Assembly (NCBI RefSeq): GCF_001189845.1 | Contig: NZ_LFLZ01000055.1 | Span: 1 to 61,740 of the forward strand | Direction of reading: 5' to 3' | Length of the DNA: 61,740 nucleotides | Source: Bradyrhizobium tropiciagri | Lineage (GTDB): Bacteria; Pseudomonadota; Alphaproteobacteria; Rhizobiales; Xanthobacteraceae | Part shown: in pieces, positions 26,882 through 37,476 of the stretch | Numbering within the stretch: position 1 is the first letter of the stretch | Layout of the letters: each line of letters begins with the position of its first letter | Translations under genes and position numbers: made by a program | The notes under the pieces: generated by a model | What the model saw: only the letters and a program-made list of their open reading frames with translations | What the model was told of the DNA's origin: nothing | The model's database searches: none

Positions 26882-27093
26882 AGGGGAAATCCGGTCAGTT
26901 TTACTGGGGAATCATATAGCCCATCGGGGGCCTGATAACCACCCCTGAGCGGCTCCGGCAAGCCGTTTTTCCCTTCGTTTTTTCATACACTTACCAGCCG
27001 CATTGCGGGCTTGACGCGGTCCTGCTTTGCGCCGCGATCGCAAGCCTGCGGGGACCCGATGGAACCGGCCCCGCGACGCCCTCAATCGCCCAA

Positions 27094-27492
27094 TTACTGG
27101 CCGAAAATCACGGCGTGCATGATCCGCCCGGGCATGAAGGTGAACAGCCCGGCAATGACCAGCGCGCCGAAGAAAATGCCGATCATCGTGAACTTGTGGC
27201 TGCGGATATTGTGGCTCCGCGCCGCCATCACGCCGAGCACCAGCATCACCAGCGATAAGATCGACAGCAGGTGGATCGGGCTCCACGGGCCGACCAGGCG
27301 GATCTGATGGATCCAGAACGAGCTCCCGGCGACGACCAGCATCAGGATCACCCAGATCCAGCCCAGCGTCCGGTGCGGCAGCGTGCCCTTGGGGGCGGCG
27401 AGCTGGATCGAGCCGAGCACGAAGGCGGCCATCCCGGCGAAGGCATGGAGCGGGATCGCAGGCGCAGCGTCGAGCAATGGCGCGAGGCTCAT
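27094..27492 (-). CDS. DUF2306 membrane protein
   Basis: A 132-aa protein with four predicted membrane helices, fitting the DUF2306 family. Conserved elements are an early His (PLHAFAGMAAFVLG), GTLPHRTLGWIWV (about residues 44-56), SHNIRSHKFTMIG (about 98-110) and the end FMPGRIMHAVIFG. Function is unknown; the His residues hint at a heme- or metal-linked role. ATG 27492 follows AAGGG; the longer upstream frame has no family resemblance. Confidence 0.8.
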   Translation of the reverse strand: MSLAPLLDAAPAIPLHAFAGMAAFVLGSIQLAAPKGTLPHRTLGWIWVILMLVVAGSSFWIHQIRLVGPWSPIHLLSILSLVMLVLGVMAARSHNIRSHKFTMIGIFFGALVIAGLFTFMPGRIMHAVIFGQ

Positions 27493-27742
27493 GGTGGCGG
27501 CCCTTGAATTGAACTGGCGGCCAGATCTCGCTCGCCGCAGGTCAATGTAAATATCATTCACATCGACCTGTGTCAAAGTCTGGGGAACCGCCCTCGCCGC
27601 CTCCAAGGATCCGTGATCCAGCAAGCAGCTAAGGAGTTATCCTCATAATTCACATGAGGAAATTGCCATCACGCATCGCAACGCCGCTCCGGGAAATGAT
27701 CTTCACGGAGCGGCGGCATGAGCGCGCGCAAGCGGCGTTCGA

Positions 27743-28234
27743 TCAGAACGGGATATCGTCGTCCATGTCGCTGTTGCGGCTGCCGCCGCCGGCGGCGACC
27801 GCACGGCGCGGTGCCGAGCTGACCGGACCGGACGAGCCGAAATCGCTGCCGCCGTCATCGGAGAAGCTGCCGCCTCCACCGCCGCGCCCGTCCAGCATCG
27901 TGAGGTTGGAGTTGAAGCCCTGCAGCACGACTTCGGTCGAGTACTTCTCGACGCCGGACTGGTCGGTCCATTTGCGGGTCTGCAGCTGACCCTCGATGTA
28001 CACCTTGGCGCCCTTCTTCAGGTACTGCTCGGCGACCTTGCAGAGGCCCTCGTTGAAGATCACGACGCGGTGCCACTCGGTCTTTTCCTTGCGCTCGCCG
28101 GTGCCCTTGTCGCGCCAGGTCTCCGAGGTGGCGATGGACAGGTTTGCGATCGGACGGCCGTCCTGCGTCCGCCGGATTTCCGGATCCTTGCCGAGGTTTC
28201 CAACCAGGATCACCTTGTTCACGCTTCCTGCCAT
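27743..28234 (-). CDS. ssb: Single-stranded DNA-binding protein
   Basis: A 163-aa SSB with the OB-fold (GSVNKVILVGNLGKDPEIR at residues 3-21, EWHRVVIFNEGLCKVAEQYL, VYIEGQLQTRKWTD), a Gly/Ser-rich linker (about 118-150) and the acidic tip DMDDDIPF that recruits repair and replication proteins. ATG 28234 has GGAG nine bases upstream; the longer in-frame ORF to 28297 is not needed. A LexA-type box (GAAC-N7-GAAC on this strand) lies about 170 bases upstream at 28405-28419, consistent with SOS control. Confidence 0.96.
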   Translation of the reverse strand: MAGSVNKVILVGNLGKDPEIRRTQDGRPIANLSIATSETWRDKGTGERKEKTEWHRVVIFNEGLCKVAEQYLKKGAKVYIEGQLQTRKWTDQSGVEKYSTEVVLQGFNSNLTMLDGRGGGGGSFSDDGGSDFGSSGPVSSAPRRAVAAGGGSRNSDMDDDIPF

Positions 28235-28680
28235 CGCATCATCTCCACTCAAAAACCGGGCGTCCGGACATCGGCCGCCGCTCTCAACCTTCGCCACTTA
28301 CATTGCAGGCGTCGTGGATGACCCTATACGCCGGCGCCGGCCCGCCGCCTTTGCCCGCGCGCGGTTATCCACGATAATCGAGATATAGCACCGCAGCCGA
28401 CAACGTTCCAGTTTTGTTCGCCACAACCAGCCGTAGCAGCGGCACGTGGCGGTGGAACCGCAACCGATTTCAGTCCCGGCCGCCCGCCAGCTTGATCAAC
28501 CTTTGAAAATACAAGATAAATCAACCGCTTGCATCAGCCTCACTTCTTCCGCAAGTGTGGCTTTTGGGAGACGGCGTTTCCGGTTGAATCAGCGTATTGC
28601 TACCACCCATGACGCGGGCGCTCGCGTCTGAGATCGGCTTCGGGACAATATTGGAAGCCGATCGGGGAGCTGGGAGATTG
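28235..28680. other. Divergent spacer between ssb and first omp gene
   Basis: This 446-base spacer carries the LexA box at 28405 and presumably promoters for both genes. No additional gene or RNA is supported. Confidence 0.5.
28405..28419 (-). promoter_or_regulatory. LexA (SOS) box upstream of ssb
   Basis: GTTC-N7-GTTC on the plus strand, exactly the alphaproteobacterial LexA recognition pattern. It is 171 bases upstream of the ssb start. The omp gene on the other side starts 260 bases away, so ssb is the more likely target. Confidence 0.7.
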
Positions 28681-29430
28681 ATGATGAAGAAGTTTTTGCT
28701 CGGTACGGTTGCCCTGATTGCGTTCGCCGCGCCTGCTGCGGCCGCCGACCTTGCGGCGCGCCCCTACACCAAGGCGCCGCCGCCGATGATCGCTGCGGTC
28801 TATGACTGGAGCGGCTTCTACATCGGCGCCAACGGCGGCTGGGGCTCGAGCCACAATTGCTGGGACCAGGTCCCGGCTGGCGTGTTCATCGGATCGGATG
28901 GTTGCCATGACGCAACCGGCGGCGTCGCCGGCGGCCAGATCGGCTATCGCTGGCAGGCTGGCGCGTGGGTGTTCGGCCTCGAAGCGCAGGGCGACTGGGC
29001 TGACCTGAAGGGCAGCAACAACAGCGCGATCTTCCCGGGCCTGTTCACCAACCAGAGCAAGATCGACGCGTTCGGCCTGTTCACCGGCCAGGTCGGCTAC
29101 GCCGTCAACAACGTGCTGCTCTACGCCAAGGGCGGTGCGGCGCTGACCGACAACCGCTTCAACACCTACTTCACGCCGACCGGCGTGCTCGCCGGCAGCG
29201 CCAGCGACACCCGCTGGGGCGGCACCATCGGCGCCGGCATCGAAGTCGGCTTCGCGCCGAACTGGACCGCTGGTGTCGAATACGACCACCTGTTCATGCA
29301 GGACAAGACCTACAACCTCACCACCCCCACCGGCGCGCTGTTCAGCAGCATCCGCGATCGCCAGGACGTCGACCTCGTCACCGTCCGCGTGAACTACAAG
29401 TGGGGTGGCCCGGTGGTCGCGCGTTACTGA
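28681..29430 (+). CDS. Omp31-like outer-membrane beta-barrel protein (first copy)
   Basis: A 249-aa protein with a signal peptide (core FLLGTVALIAFAAPAAAAD) followed by the family start DLAARPYTKAPPP. It shows the typical YDWSGFYIGANGGWG strand and the C-terminal strand VRVNYKWGGPVVARY ending in an aromatic residue, as needed for Bam insertion. About eight strands are expected. These rhizobial Omp25/Omp31-like proteins are abundant outer-membrane proteins, some of them hemin-binding. The start is ATG 28681 (ATG 28684 is equally possible), with GGGAG upstream. A terminator follows at 29457. Confidence 0.88.
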   Translation: MMKKFLLGTVALIAFAAPAAAADLAARPYTKAPPPMIAAVYDWSGFYIGANGGWGSSHNCWDQVPAGVFIGSDGCHDATGGVAGGQIGYRWQAGAWVFGLEAQGDWADLKGSNNSAIFPGLFTNQSKIDAFGLFTGQVGYAVNNVLLYAKGGAALTDNRFNTYFTPTGVLAGSASDTRWGGTIGAGIEVGFAPNWTAGVEYDHLFMQDKTYNLTTPTGALFSSIRDRQDVDLVTVRVNYKWGGPVVARY

Positions 29431-29456
29431 TCGCGCGATCCGGTTTGATCCAGACC

Positions 29457-29483
29457 AAAGGCCGGCCTCGCGCCGGCCTTTTT
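29457..29483 (+). terminator. Terminator after first omp gene
   Basis: Stem AAAGGCCGGC against GCCGGCCTTT with loop CTCGC, then a T-rich tract. The same sequence type recurs after the second omp gene and, in weaker form, at 29678, suggesting that gene and terminator were copied together. Confidence 0.85.
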
Positions 29484-29565
29484 GTTTGTGGGGTCGGCCG
29501 TGAGCGGTGGTGCCGCGGTTGGCGACATCCTGCGTCGCTACAATGCCGGGCTCGTACCTTCCCCT

Positions 29566-29634
29566 GCCTCGGCCAGCGACACGCGCTGGGACTGCACCGT
29601 CGGCGTCGAATACATATCCGCAGCGAAATACTGA
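29566..29634 (+). pseudogene. Omp31-like gene relic
   Basis: A short in-frame stretch reads ASASDTRWDCTVGVEYISAAKY before a TGA. It matches the first omp gene at SASDTRW and at VEY, and ends in AKY like the second copy, so it looks like the internally deleted end of a third family member. It is followed at 29678 by the same terminator hairpin type. No start or signal peptide remains. Confidence 0.4.
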
Positions 29635-29677
29635 GGCGGCCTCAGCTCACGCATCACTGCCTCGCATCGAAATATCG

Positions 29678-29700
29678 GAGCCGGCCTCGCGCCGGCTCTT
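29678..29700 (+). terminator. Weak terminator hairpin after omp relic
   Basis: GAGCCGGC and GCCGGCTC with the same CTCGC loop as the two neighbouring omp terminators, but only two T follow, so it is probably degraded. Confidence 0.45.
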
Positions 29701-29792
29701 ACGCTGCGCAGGCACGCAAGCGGGCCATTTTCCGTGCATTGTGGTTTCACAGATACACAACTTCCAGCATTTCTCTGTAGAAGCACGCGTAC

Positions 29793-29836
29793 GTCACGCG
29801 ACACTGCTGTGACGTTCCCTTCAGCGTCTGAAGGGA
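29793..29836 (+). promoter_or_regulatory. Paired hairpins in the 5' region of the second omp gene
   Basis: GTCAC-N11-GTGAC (29793-29813) is followed directly by TCCCTTCAG-CGT-CTGAAGGGA (29816-29836), a 9-bp stem. They lie 37-80 bases before the TTG start of the omp gene and may affect mRNA stability or translation. Whether the first is transcribed is not known. Confidence 0.35.
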
Positions 29837-29872
29837 CAACAAGAAAATGGGCAAGAAAACGGGATTTGGACT

Positions 29873-30538
29873 TTGAAAATCAGGAATGTTCTGCTGGCCT
29901 CGGCCGGCATGTTTGCACTCAGCGCAATTGCACCGGCAATGGCCGCCGATCTCGCCGCACGCGGCCCCTACGTCAAGGCTCCGCCGCCGGCCGCGATCTA
30001 CAACTGGACCGGCTTCTACATCGGTGGCTTCGGCGGCTACGCCAGCGAGGATTCCGGCAATCCGAAGATGGAAGGCGGCTTCGCCGGCGGCACCGTCGGC
30101 TACAACTGGCAGGCCGGCAACATCGTGTACGGCATCGAGGCCGACGGCGGCTGGGCTGACGTCGATGCTTCGATCAACGGACTTGGCTTCACCGTGAAGA
30201 GCAAGATCGACGCGCTCGGCACCGCGCGCGGCCGCATCGGCTTCGCGGTCGACAAGGTGCTGTTCTACGGCACCGGCGGCTACGCCTGGGTCGACAACAA
30301 GCTCAGCATCACCACGCTCGGCGTCACCGCCTCGCAGAGCAACTTCCACTCCGGCTGGACCGTCGGCGCCGGCATCGAAGCGTTCATCGCGCCGCAGTGG
30401 TCGATCAAGGGTGAGTACCTGTATCGCAGCCTCGGCGGCGAGACCTATTTCGGCGTGCCGTCGGCCGACATCAACCTGCACAGCGTCCAGTTCGGCGTGA
30501 ACTATCACTTCGGCGGCCCGATCGTCGCGAAGTACTAA
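29873..30538 (+). CDS. Omp31-like outer-membrane beta-barrel protein (second copy)
   Basis: A 221-aa paralogue of the first omp product. The signal peptide is MKIRNVLLASAGMFALSAIA, with cleavage after AMA. The mature start is ADLAARGPYVKAPPP, with the YNWTGFYIGGFGGYA strand and the C-terminal VNYHFGGPIVAKY. The start is TTG 29873 with GGGA nine bases upstream; no ATG gives the full signal peptide. Two hairpins precede it, and a strong terminator ends it at 30565-30592. With the first copy and the relic it forms a small tandem family. Confidence 0.88.
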   Translation: MKIRNVLLASAGMFALSAIAPAMAADLAARGPYVKAPPPAAIYNWTGFYIGGFGGYASEDSGNPKMEGGFAGGTVGYNWQAGNIVYGIEADGGWADVDASINGLGFTVKSKIDALGTARGRIGFAVDKVLFYGTGGYAWVDNKLSITTLGVTASQSNFHSGWTVGAGIEAFIAPQWSIKGEYLYRSLGGETYFGVPSADINLHSVQFGVNYHFGGPIVAKY

Positions 30539-30564
30539 GCGAAAGACAGACCTCAAGGTCTCGG

Positions 30565-30592
30565 AAAGGCCGGCCTCGCGCCGGCCTTTTTT
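30565..30592 (+). terminator. Terminator after second omp gene
   Basis: AAAGGCCGGC-CTCGC-GCCGGCCTTT, followed by further T (TTTTTT in all). Nearly identical to the one after the first omp gene. Confidence 0.9.
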
Positions 30593-30765
30593 GCGTCAAC
30601 GCGTTTTCGAGCGAAGCCTGTCCCGGACTTGATCCGGGATGGATCCCGGTTCGCGCCAGGAAAACGCGTCAAAACAGAAATCTGGAACCTGCCCTGCTGA
30701 CGGCTGCTGCCATCTGGCAAACTATCCGTTGATGGCAGCTATTCAGCACTGGAAATTGTCGGCCG

Positions 30766-30780
30766 TTCTTCCTACGTTCC
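30766..30780 (+). promoter_or_regulatory. LexA (SOS) box upstream of uvrA
   Basis: GTTC-TTCCTAC-GTTC matches the GTTC-N7-GTTC alphaproteobacterial LexA site exactly. It is 89 bases before the preferred uvrA start (30869), well placed to overlap the promoter. Confidence 0.75.
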
Positions 30781-30868
30781 AGTCCTCACACCCCATCGGC
30801 GCAAGCTCCCGGCATCACCGGCGATGCGCGCCCAAAAGGCGCCCAAGCATGCGCCCGGAACTGTCGCA

Positions 30869-33843
<2,975 letters not shown>

Positions 33844-33906
33844 CTCCGTTGACCCTTTGCGACAGACACGACGGGTTAGGCCAACAACTAACCCACCCTC
33901 GCGAAG

Positions 33907-34167
33907 CTAATCGAGCAGTGCAGCTGACTTCAATTGCTGCACGGGGTCCCAATTGCGCGGAGGCTTGTTGGCTTGGCTGAACCAGAGCATTCCGCCGTCG
34001 ATCCAACGACGCCGCAACTCCTCAAACGAGGCTCCGCTATTGTCGTATCCGAACTCTACTCCGCATGATGGGCATATGTTGAAGCTTGCGCATCCCTGGC
34101 TGTCATAAGGCAGCTCGTCGAGGTCAGGGAAGCCGCAGACGGGACACATGCATCGTTCGTTGGGCAT
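33907..34167 (-). CDS. Small cysteine-rich CPCC-like protein (86 aa)
   Basis: An 86-aa protein with two zinc-knuckle pairs: CMCPVCGFPDLDELPYD at residues 6-22 and ICPSCGVEFGYD at about 31-42. This is the pattern of the cysteine-rich CPCC family. The rest has a helix with RRRWIDGGMLWF and a Trp near the end. Function is unknown. ATG 34167 is chosen; a TTG three bases earlier is in frame. The gene lies 43 bases downstream of kptA on the same strand. Confidence 0.8.
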   Translation of the reverse strand: MPNERCMCPVCGFPDLDELPYDSQGCASFNICPSCGVEFGYDNSGASFEELRRRWIDGGMLWFSQANKPPRNWDPVQQLKSAALLD

Positions 34168-34210
34168 CAAAGCAGTCCAGTATTACTTCGCTCGTGCAGG
34201 GCTGCGAGCA

Positions 34211-34747
34211 CTACGCGAGAAACTCCGGCGGCACGTGATCGGTCAGCCATACGCCGTTGTCCGCCCGGAAGAACTTAAATCCCTTGCCGTGCATGCCGCC
34301 GGCATCGACCGTAAAGATATGCGGCTTGCCATGCCGCTTACCGACCCGCAGCGCGGTTGCTTCATCGAGCGACAGATGCACCTGCTGGCGCGATTGCGGC
34401 TTCAGACCTTCCACGAGGATCGCGTCGACAAACCGCGTCGCGGTCCCGTGATACAGGATTGACGGCGGCTCCTGCGGCGGCAAGCCAAGCTCCACCGTGA
34501 CCGAATGCCCCTGCGCAGCACGGATACTGAGGCCGTCGGCCGAGATCGAAAACCGCTTCTTGTCGCTAGTCGCGACGACATCGAGCAGATCGGCCCGGCC
34601 AAACTTCGTCCCCGCCGCATTGGCCTTCTCGATCAGCACGTCGATATTGGCCCAGCCTTCGGACGTGAGCGTCAAGCCGATTTCACCAGGCTTGTGCCGG
34701 AGCACGAAGCTCAAGAACTTGCTGAGCTGGATTGGATCGACCGGCAT
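34211..34747 (-). CDS. kptA: RNA 2'-phosphotransferase (KptA/Tpt1)
   Basis: A 178-aa Tpt1/KptA protein. In yeast Tpt1 removes the 2'-phosphate left by tRNA splicing, transferring it to NAD+; the bacterial role is unsettled because most bacteria lack the matching ligase. Conserved elements are LSKFLSFVLRHKP (residues 8-20, with the Arg-His pair), ILYHGTATRFVD (about 97-108, catalytic His) and the Arg in SRQQVHLSLDEATA (about 118-131). The length is normal. It is upstream of the CPCC-like gene and follows a palindromic repeat. Confidence 0.9.
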   Translation of the reverse strand: MPVDPIQLSKFLSFVLRHKPGEIGLTLTSEGWANIDVLIEKANAAGTKFGRADLLDVVATSDKKRFSISADGLSIRAAQGHSVTVELGLPPQEPPSILYHGTATRFVDAILVEGLKPQSRQQVHLSLDEATALRVGKRHGKPHIFTVDAGGMHGKGFKFFRADNGVWLTDHVPPEFLA

Positions 34748-34810
34748 TGCTGGATTTCCTGTCCTGCCGGCTTATACCCAAGGCCAATCGTGACGAGCAA
34801 GAGCTAGCGC

Positions 34811-34893
34811 GTAGGATGGGTAGAGCGAAGCGAGACCCATCAACTCACCCCGCGGCCCGAATGATGGGTATCGCTTCGCTCCACCCATCCTAC
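34811..34893. repeat. Composite palindromic repeat A (paired hairpins)
   Basis: Two inverted 32-base arms (34811-34842 and 34862-34893). Each arm is itself a hairpin: a 7-bp stem GATGGGT/ACCCATC and a 12-13-base loop with core GAGCGAAGCGA (or its complement TCGCTTCGCTC). It resembles the bacterial interspersed mosaic type of element. The end of the VOC gene (34890) falls within its right arm. A related element with a different stem lies at 35284. Confidence 0.85.
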
Positions 34894-35261
34894 GGAGTGC
34901 CGCGGTACGTGGCGATCTGCCAGACGTTCGCCCAGGCATCCCGGACCATCGCTCGTCTGTCGCCGTAGGGCGTATCCGCGGGGGTTTCGATCGATTCTGC
35001 CCCTGCCGCAATCGCGCGCCGATAGGTCTCGTCGGCGTTCTCAACATAGACGTAGAGAAAGGCCGGCATCACCTCGCGTATACCTCCGCCGTCGCTGATC
35101 AGGATGATCGAATCTCCAATGCGAATTTCCGTTGGCGCGCCGGAACGGACTTCGCCTTCCGCGGCGAACACGTCTCGCAGGAATCCGGCGAGCCCGATGA
35201 GGTCGCGCGTGACAATTCTCGGAATGACGGAAGGCCAGCCGACGGGCTTGTGTTGGGTCAT
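34890..35261 (-). CDS. VOC (glyoxalase/bleomycin-resistance fold) protein
   Basis: A 123-aa protein of the vicinal oxygen chelate superfamily, of the PhnB-like or YdhW-like small type. N-terminal beta-alpha-beta (VIPRIVTRDLIGLAGFLRDVF), the strand IRIGDSIILISD, and the second module (FLYVYVENADETYRRAIAAGAESI then TPYGDRRAMVRDAWANVWQIAT) are visible. Metal-ligand assignment is uncertain, and the substrate is unknown. The gene is closely bracketed by two palindromic repeats (34811-34893 and 35284-35369), and its stop codon lies in the first. Confidence 0.85.
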   Translation of the reverse strand: MTQHKPVGWPSVIPRIVTRDLIGLAGFLRDVFAAEGEVRSGAPTEIRIGDSIILISDGGGIREVMPAFLYVYVENADETYRRAIAAGAESIETPADTPYGDRRAMVRDAWANVWQIATYRGTP

Positions 35262-35283
35262 GTGCCTGACTTTGACTCAGTAG

Positions 35284-35369
35284 GTAGCCCGCATGAGCGA
35301 AGCGATATGCGGGTTTATCGGCCGGACAGCTTCACTGCTCCCGCATGTCGCTTCGCTCATGCGGGCTAC
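35284..35369. repeat. Composite palindromic repeat B (paired hairpins)
   Basis: Inverted arms at 35284-35313 and 35340-35369. Each arm forms a hairpin with stem CCCGCAT/ATGCGGG around the same loop core GAGCGAAGCGA (or TCGCTTCGCTC) as repeat A. The stem differs from repeat A at most positions but keeps complementarity, which is a covariation-like pattern. Confidence 0.85.
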
Positions 35370-35402
35370 GACAACCGCGACGACACCGCGCTCACCTCCG
35401 CG

Positions 35403-35735
35403 CTACACCGCCCAATAATTCGGGTGCGTGTATGATTGCGAGCGGTCGCCCCAGTCGAATTCGTCGCCGTCGAATTCGGACGGCCCGGCGCGCAGATCCT
35501 CCAGCGTCACCTCGGCCTCGAAGGCCTGCCGCGCGGGATCGAAGTGCAGTGCGGTCCATCTGACGGGATAGTGGTGGTGGGTGCTCAGCACGCCGCCGGT
35601 CTTGATGATGGCGTAGGCCACCGTGCCGCTCACCTTGTCGAGCATCAGCCGCTCGACCGACCCGAGCTTTGCACCGTCGCGCCCGAAGACGCAGACGTGC
35701 TCGACCCGGTCACTGGGCACCAAGGTATGATGCAT
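35403..35735 (-). CDS. PRC-barrel domain protein
   Basis: A 110-aa protein with one PRC-barrel: HVCVFGRDGAKLGSVERLML at about residues 13-32, then VAYAIIKTGG and HHYPVRWTAL. PRC-barrels are small six-strand domains found in photosynthetic reaction centre H subunits and in RimM. In rhizobia, free-standing ones are common and often linked to stress responses. The acidic C-terminus (EFDGDEFDWGDR) is likely exposed. Single gene. Confidence 0.85.
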   Translation of the reverse strand: MHHTLVPSDRVEHVCVFGRDGAKLGSVERLMLDKVSGTVAYAIIKTGGVLSTHHHYPVRWTALHFDPARQAFEAEVTLEDLRAGPSEFDGDEFDWGDRSQSYTHPNYWAV

Positions 35736-35993
35736 CGCATCCTCCCTGTGTTTCCTTATGTTTGCCAGATAATATATGTCTGCCGCGCTGGTGAGCCAAT
35801 GGGTCGCAGCTCGGCGACAGGCCGTAGGAGCGATTGGCTATCGCGCGGCGGCGGACGTCTGCACAATTTCGGAATAATAGAAACGTATAGCTGATTTGCC
35901 CGACGTGTCAAGTCGCGTTTCCGGGTGTGGCGGCAGCCTGCTCCTTTGCATGGGGTTGTTTTCGATATTTGGGACACCCCACGCGCCTTCCGC

Positions 35994-36934
35994 CTACTCG
36001 GTCCTTCTCAGGAACGCCCCGAACGCGCGCGGGCCGTCGCCGACCTTGACCTCGCCAATCACCTTCAGCTCGGCGGCGTCGATCACACTGAGCGTGTTGC
36101 TCTCCCAGTTCGCGACCACGATGCGCCTGCCGTCGGCCGTCGCCTCAATGCCCTCGGGATAGTCGCCCACAGTGATCCGCTTCACGGGTTCCAGTGTCGC
36201 GAGGTCGAACACGCTGACCTTGCCGTCATACTGGTCGGTGACGAAACCCCGGCCCTGCGCCAGCGCCACGGCATAAGGGCGCAGGCCGACATGGACACGG
36301 CCGACCTCTCGGGCGGTCGCGATGTCGATCACCGAGACGTCGTTGGAGCCGACATTGGCAGTGTAGGCGCGCTTGCCCTCGGCATCGATGGTGACGCCGA
36401 ACGGACGCGTCCCGACCTTCACGATCCCTCGCCGCTCATGTGCGGCTATATCTGTGATCGAGACGCTGTCGTCGTCGCGGTCCGCCGAGAGCAGCAGCCG
36501 CCCGTCCGGCGTCACCGCAAGCCCGGATGGCGATGCGCCGACCGCAAGACTGGCGACGACCCGCAGCTCTTTCGCATCGATCACCCGCACCGCGGCGGCG
36601 TACCAGTCGGCGACGTAGACCGACGCGCCGTCGGGGGCCACCGCGATGCCGAGCGGCCCGCCGCCGACATCGACCCGGCCGACCACCTTGCGCGCCGACG
36701 CATCGACACCGTGACCGCCTTGGCATCCGGGCTCGTCACATAGGCGAAGCGGCCGTCATGGCTGACCGCGACGCCCGCGGGCTTGCCGCCGATCGCGATC
36801 GTCGCGACCGGCTTTGCGGTCGCGAGATCCACCACCGTGAGATCGTCACTGAGCTGGTTGGTGACGAAGGCCTCCTCGGCCCGCGCACCGCCGAGGCCGG
36901 CGAGCAGCGCCAGCAGCGCGATCGCGCACTGCAT
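35994..36934 (-). pseudogene. YncE/YVTN-type beta-propeller protein, frameshifted
   Basis: An exported seven-bladed propeller of the YVTN type. The signal peptide (MQCAIALLALLAGLGGARAEE, start at 36934) and the first blades (AFVTNQLSDDLTVVDLATAK, GVAVSHDGRFAYVTSP) are in one frame. From about 36707 on, the rest (GRVDVGGGPLGIAVAPDGAS and further blades) is in another, ending at 35994. One missing base (expected VTVVDAS, read as VTVSMRR) explains it. Role unknown; similar propellers occur at PQQ-dependent alcohol dehydrogenase loci. It follows the SRPBCC gene by 2 bases, so they form a unit. Confidence 0.82.
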
Positions 36935-36936
36935 GT

Positions 36937-37476
36937 TCAGCTTCCGCTCTCGATCTTCTTCTTCAGTGCTTCGAGCCCGGCCTTGTAGAGCCCGCTCACC
37001 GCCTTGAGCGCGGCCTCGTCGTTCAGCTCCGGCGGCGGGTCGTTGTTCGGAAAGCCGCGGTAGAAGGCGCCGGCCCATTCCAGCTTCGCCTTGCCGCCGG
37101 GCGCCGGCGACACCGACAGCGTCGAGGAATAATTGGTCACCGGCAGCACCTTCACGTCGACCGTAGTGATCCGGTACGAATAGCTCATCATCTCGGGCTC
37201 GTATTTGTAGAGCTCCTCGTCGATGGTGACGCCGGGCGCCAGCGTCAGCCGCCGCGTCGCGCCGATCTCGTTGCCCTTCTCGCCCTCGGTCTTGCTGACG
37301 CCGGCGAGCCAGCTCATGTCCTGGAAATTGCCGATCACCGCCCACACCTTGGCCTGCGGCGCGTCGATCTCGATGGATTCCCGCACCTTCTGGCGGGTCG
37401 GCCCATGCGCCCACGCGGCCCCCAACACAGCCAGCGCCGCCACCACGACGCCAGCCCTCGCGATCATCAGCCTCAT
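36937..37476 (-). CDS. Exported SRPBCC (MxaD-like) protein
   Basis: A 179-aa protein with a signal peptide (core GVVVAALAVLGAAWAHG, cleavage near residue 23) and an SRPBCC/START-like ligand-binding fold: VRESIEIDAPQAKVWAVIGN at about residues 31-50, then MSWLAGVSKTEGEKGNEIGA. The start of the mature part (HGPTRQKV) and the following motif resemble MxaD, a periplasmic protein of methanol dehydrogenase loci. No dehydrogenase is present in this window, so a role in PQQ-enzyme electron transfer is only a guess. It is cotranscribed with the YncE-like gene. Confidence 0.8.
   Translation of the reverse strand: MRLMIARAGVVVAALAVLGAAWAHGPTRQKVRESIEIDAPQAKVWAVIGNFQDMSWLAGVSKTEGEKGNEIGATRRLTLAPGVTIDEELYKYEPEMMSYSYRITTVDVKVLPVTNYSSTLSVSPAPGGKAKLEWAGAFYRGFPNNDPPPELNDEAALKAVSGLYKAGLEALKKKIESGS

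Larger units (their letters stand above)
30539..30868. other. Spacer between omp and uvrA
   Basis: It contains the omp terminator, a small palindrome near 30620 (TCCCGG ... CCGGGA) and the LexA box of uvrA at 30766. No gene is seen. Confidence 0.5.

Noticed and set aside
35756..35977. A 73-codon minus-strand ORF between the PRC-barrel and propeller genes
   Set aside because: The sequence contains a stretch (RKRDLTRRANQ) that I recall as a translated dispersed repeat in Bradyrhizobium rather than a gene; it lacks a ribosome-binding site.
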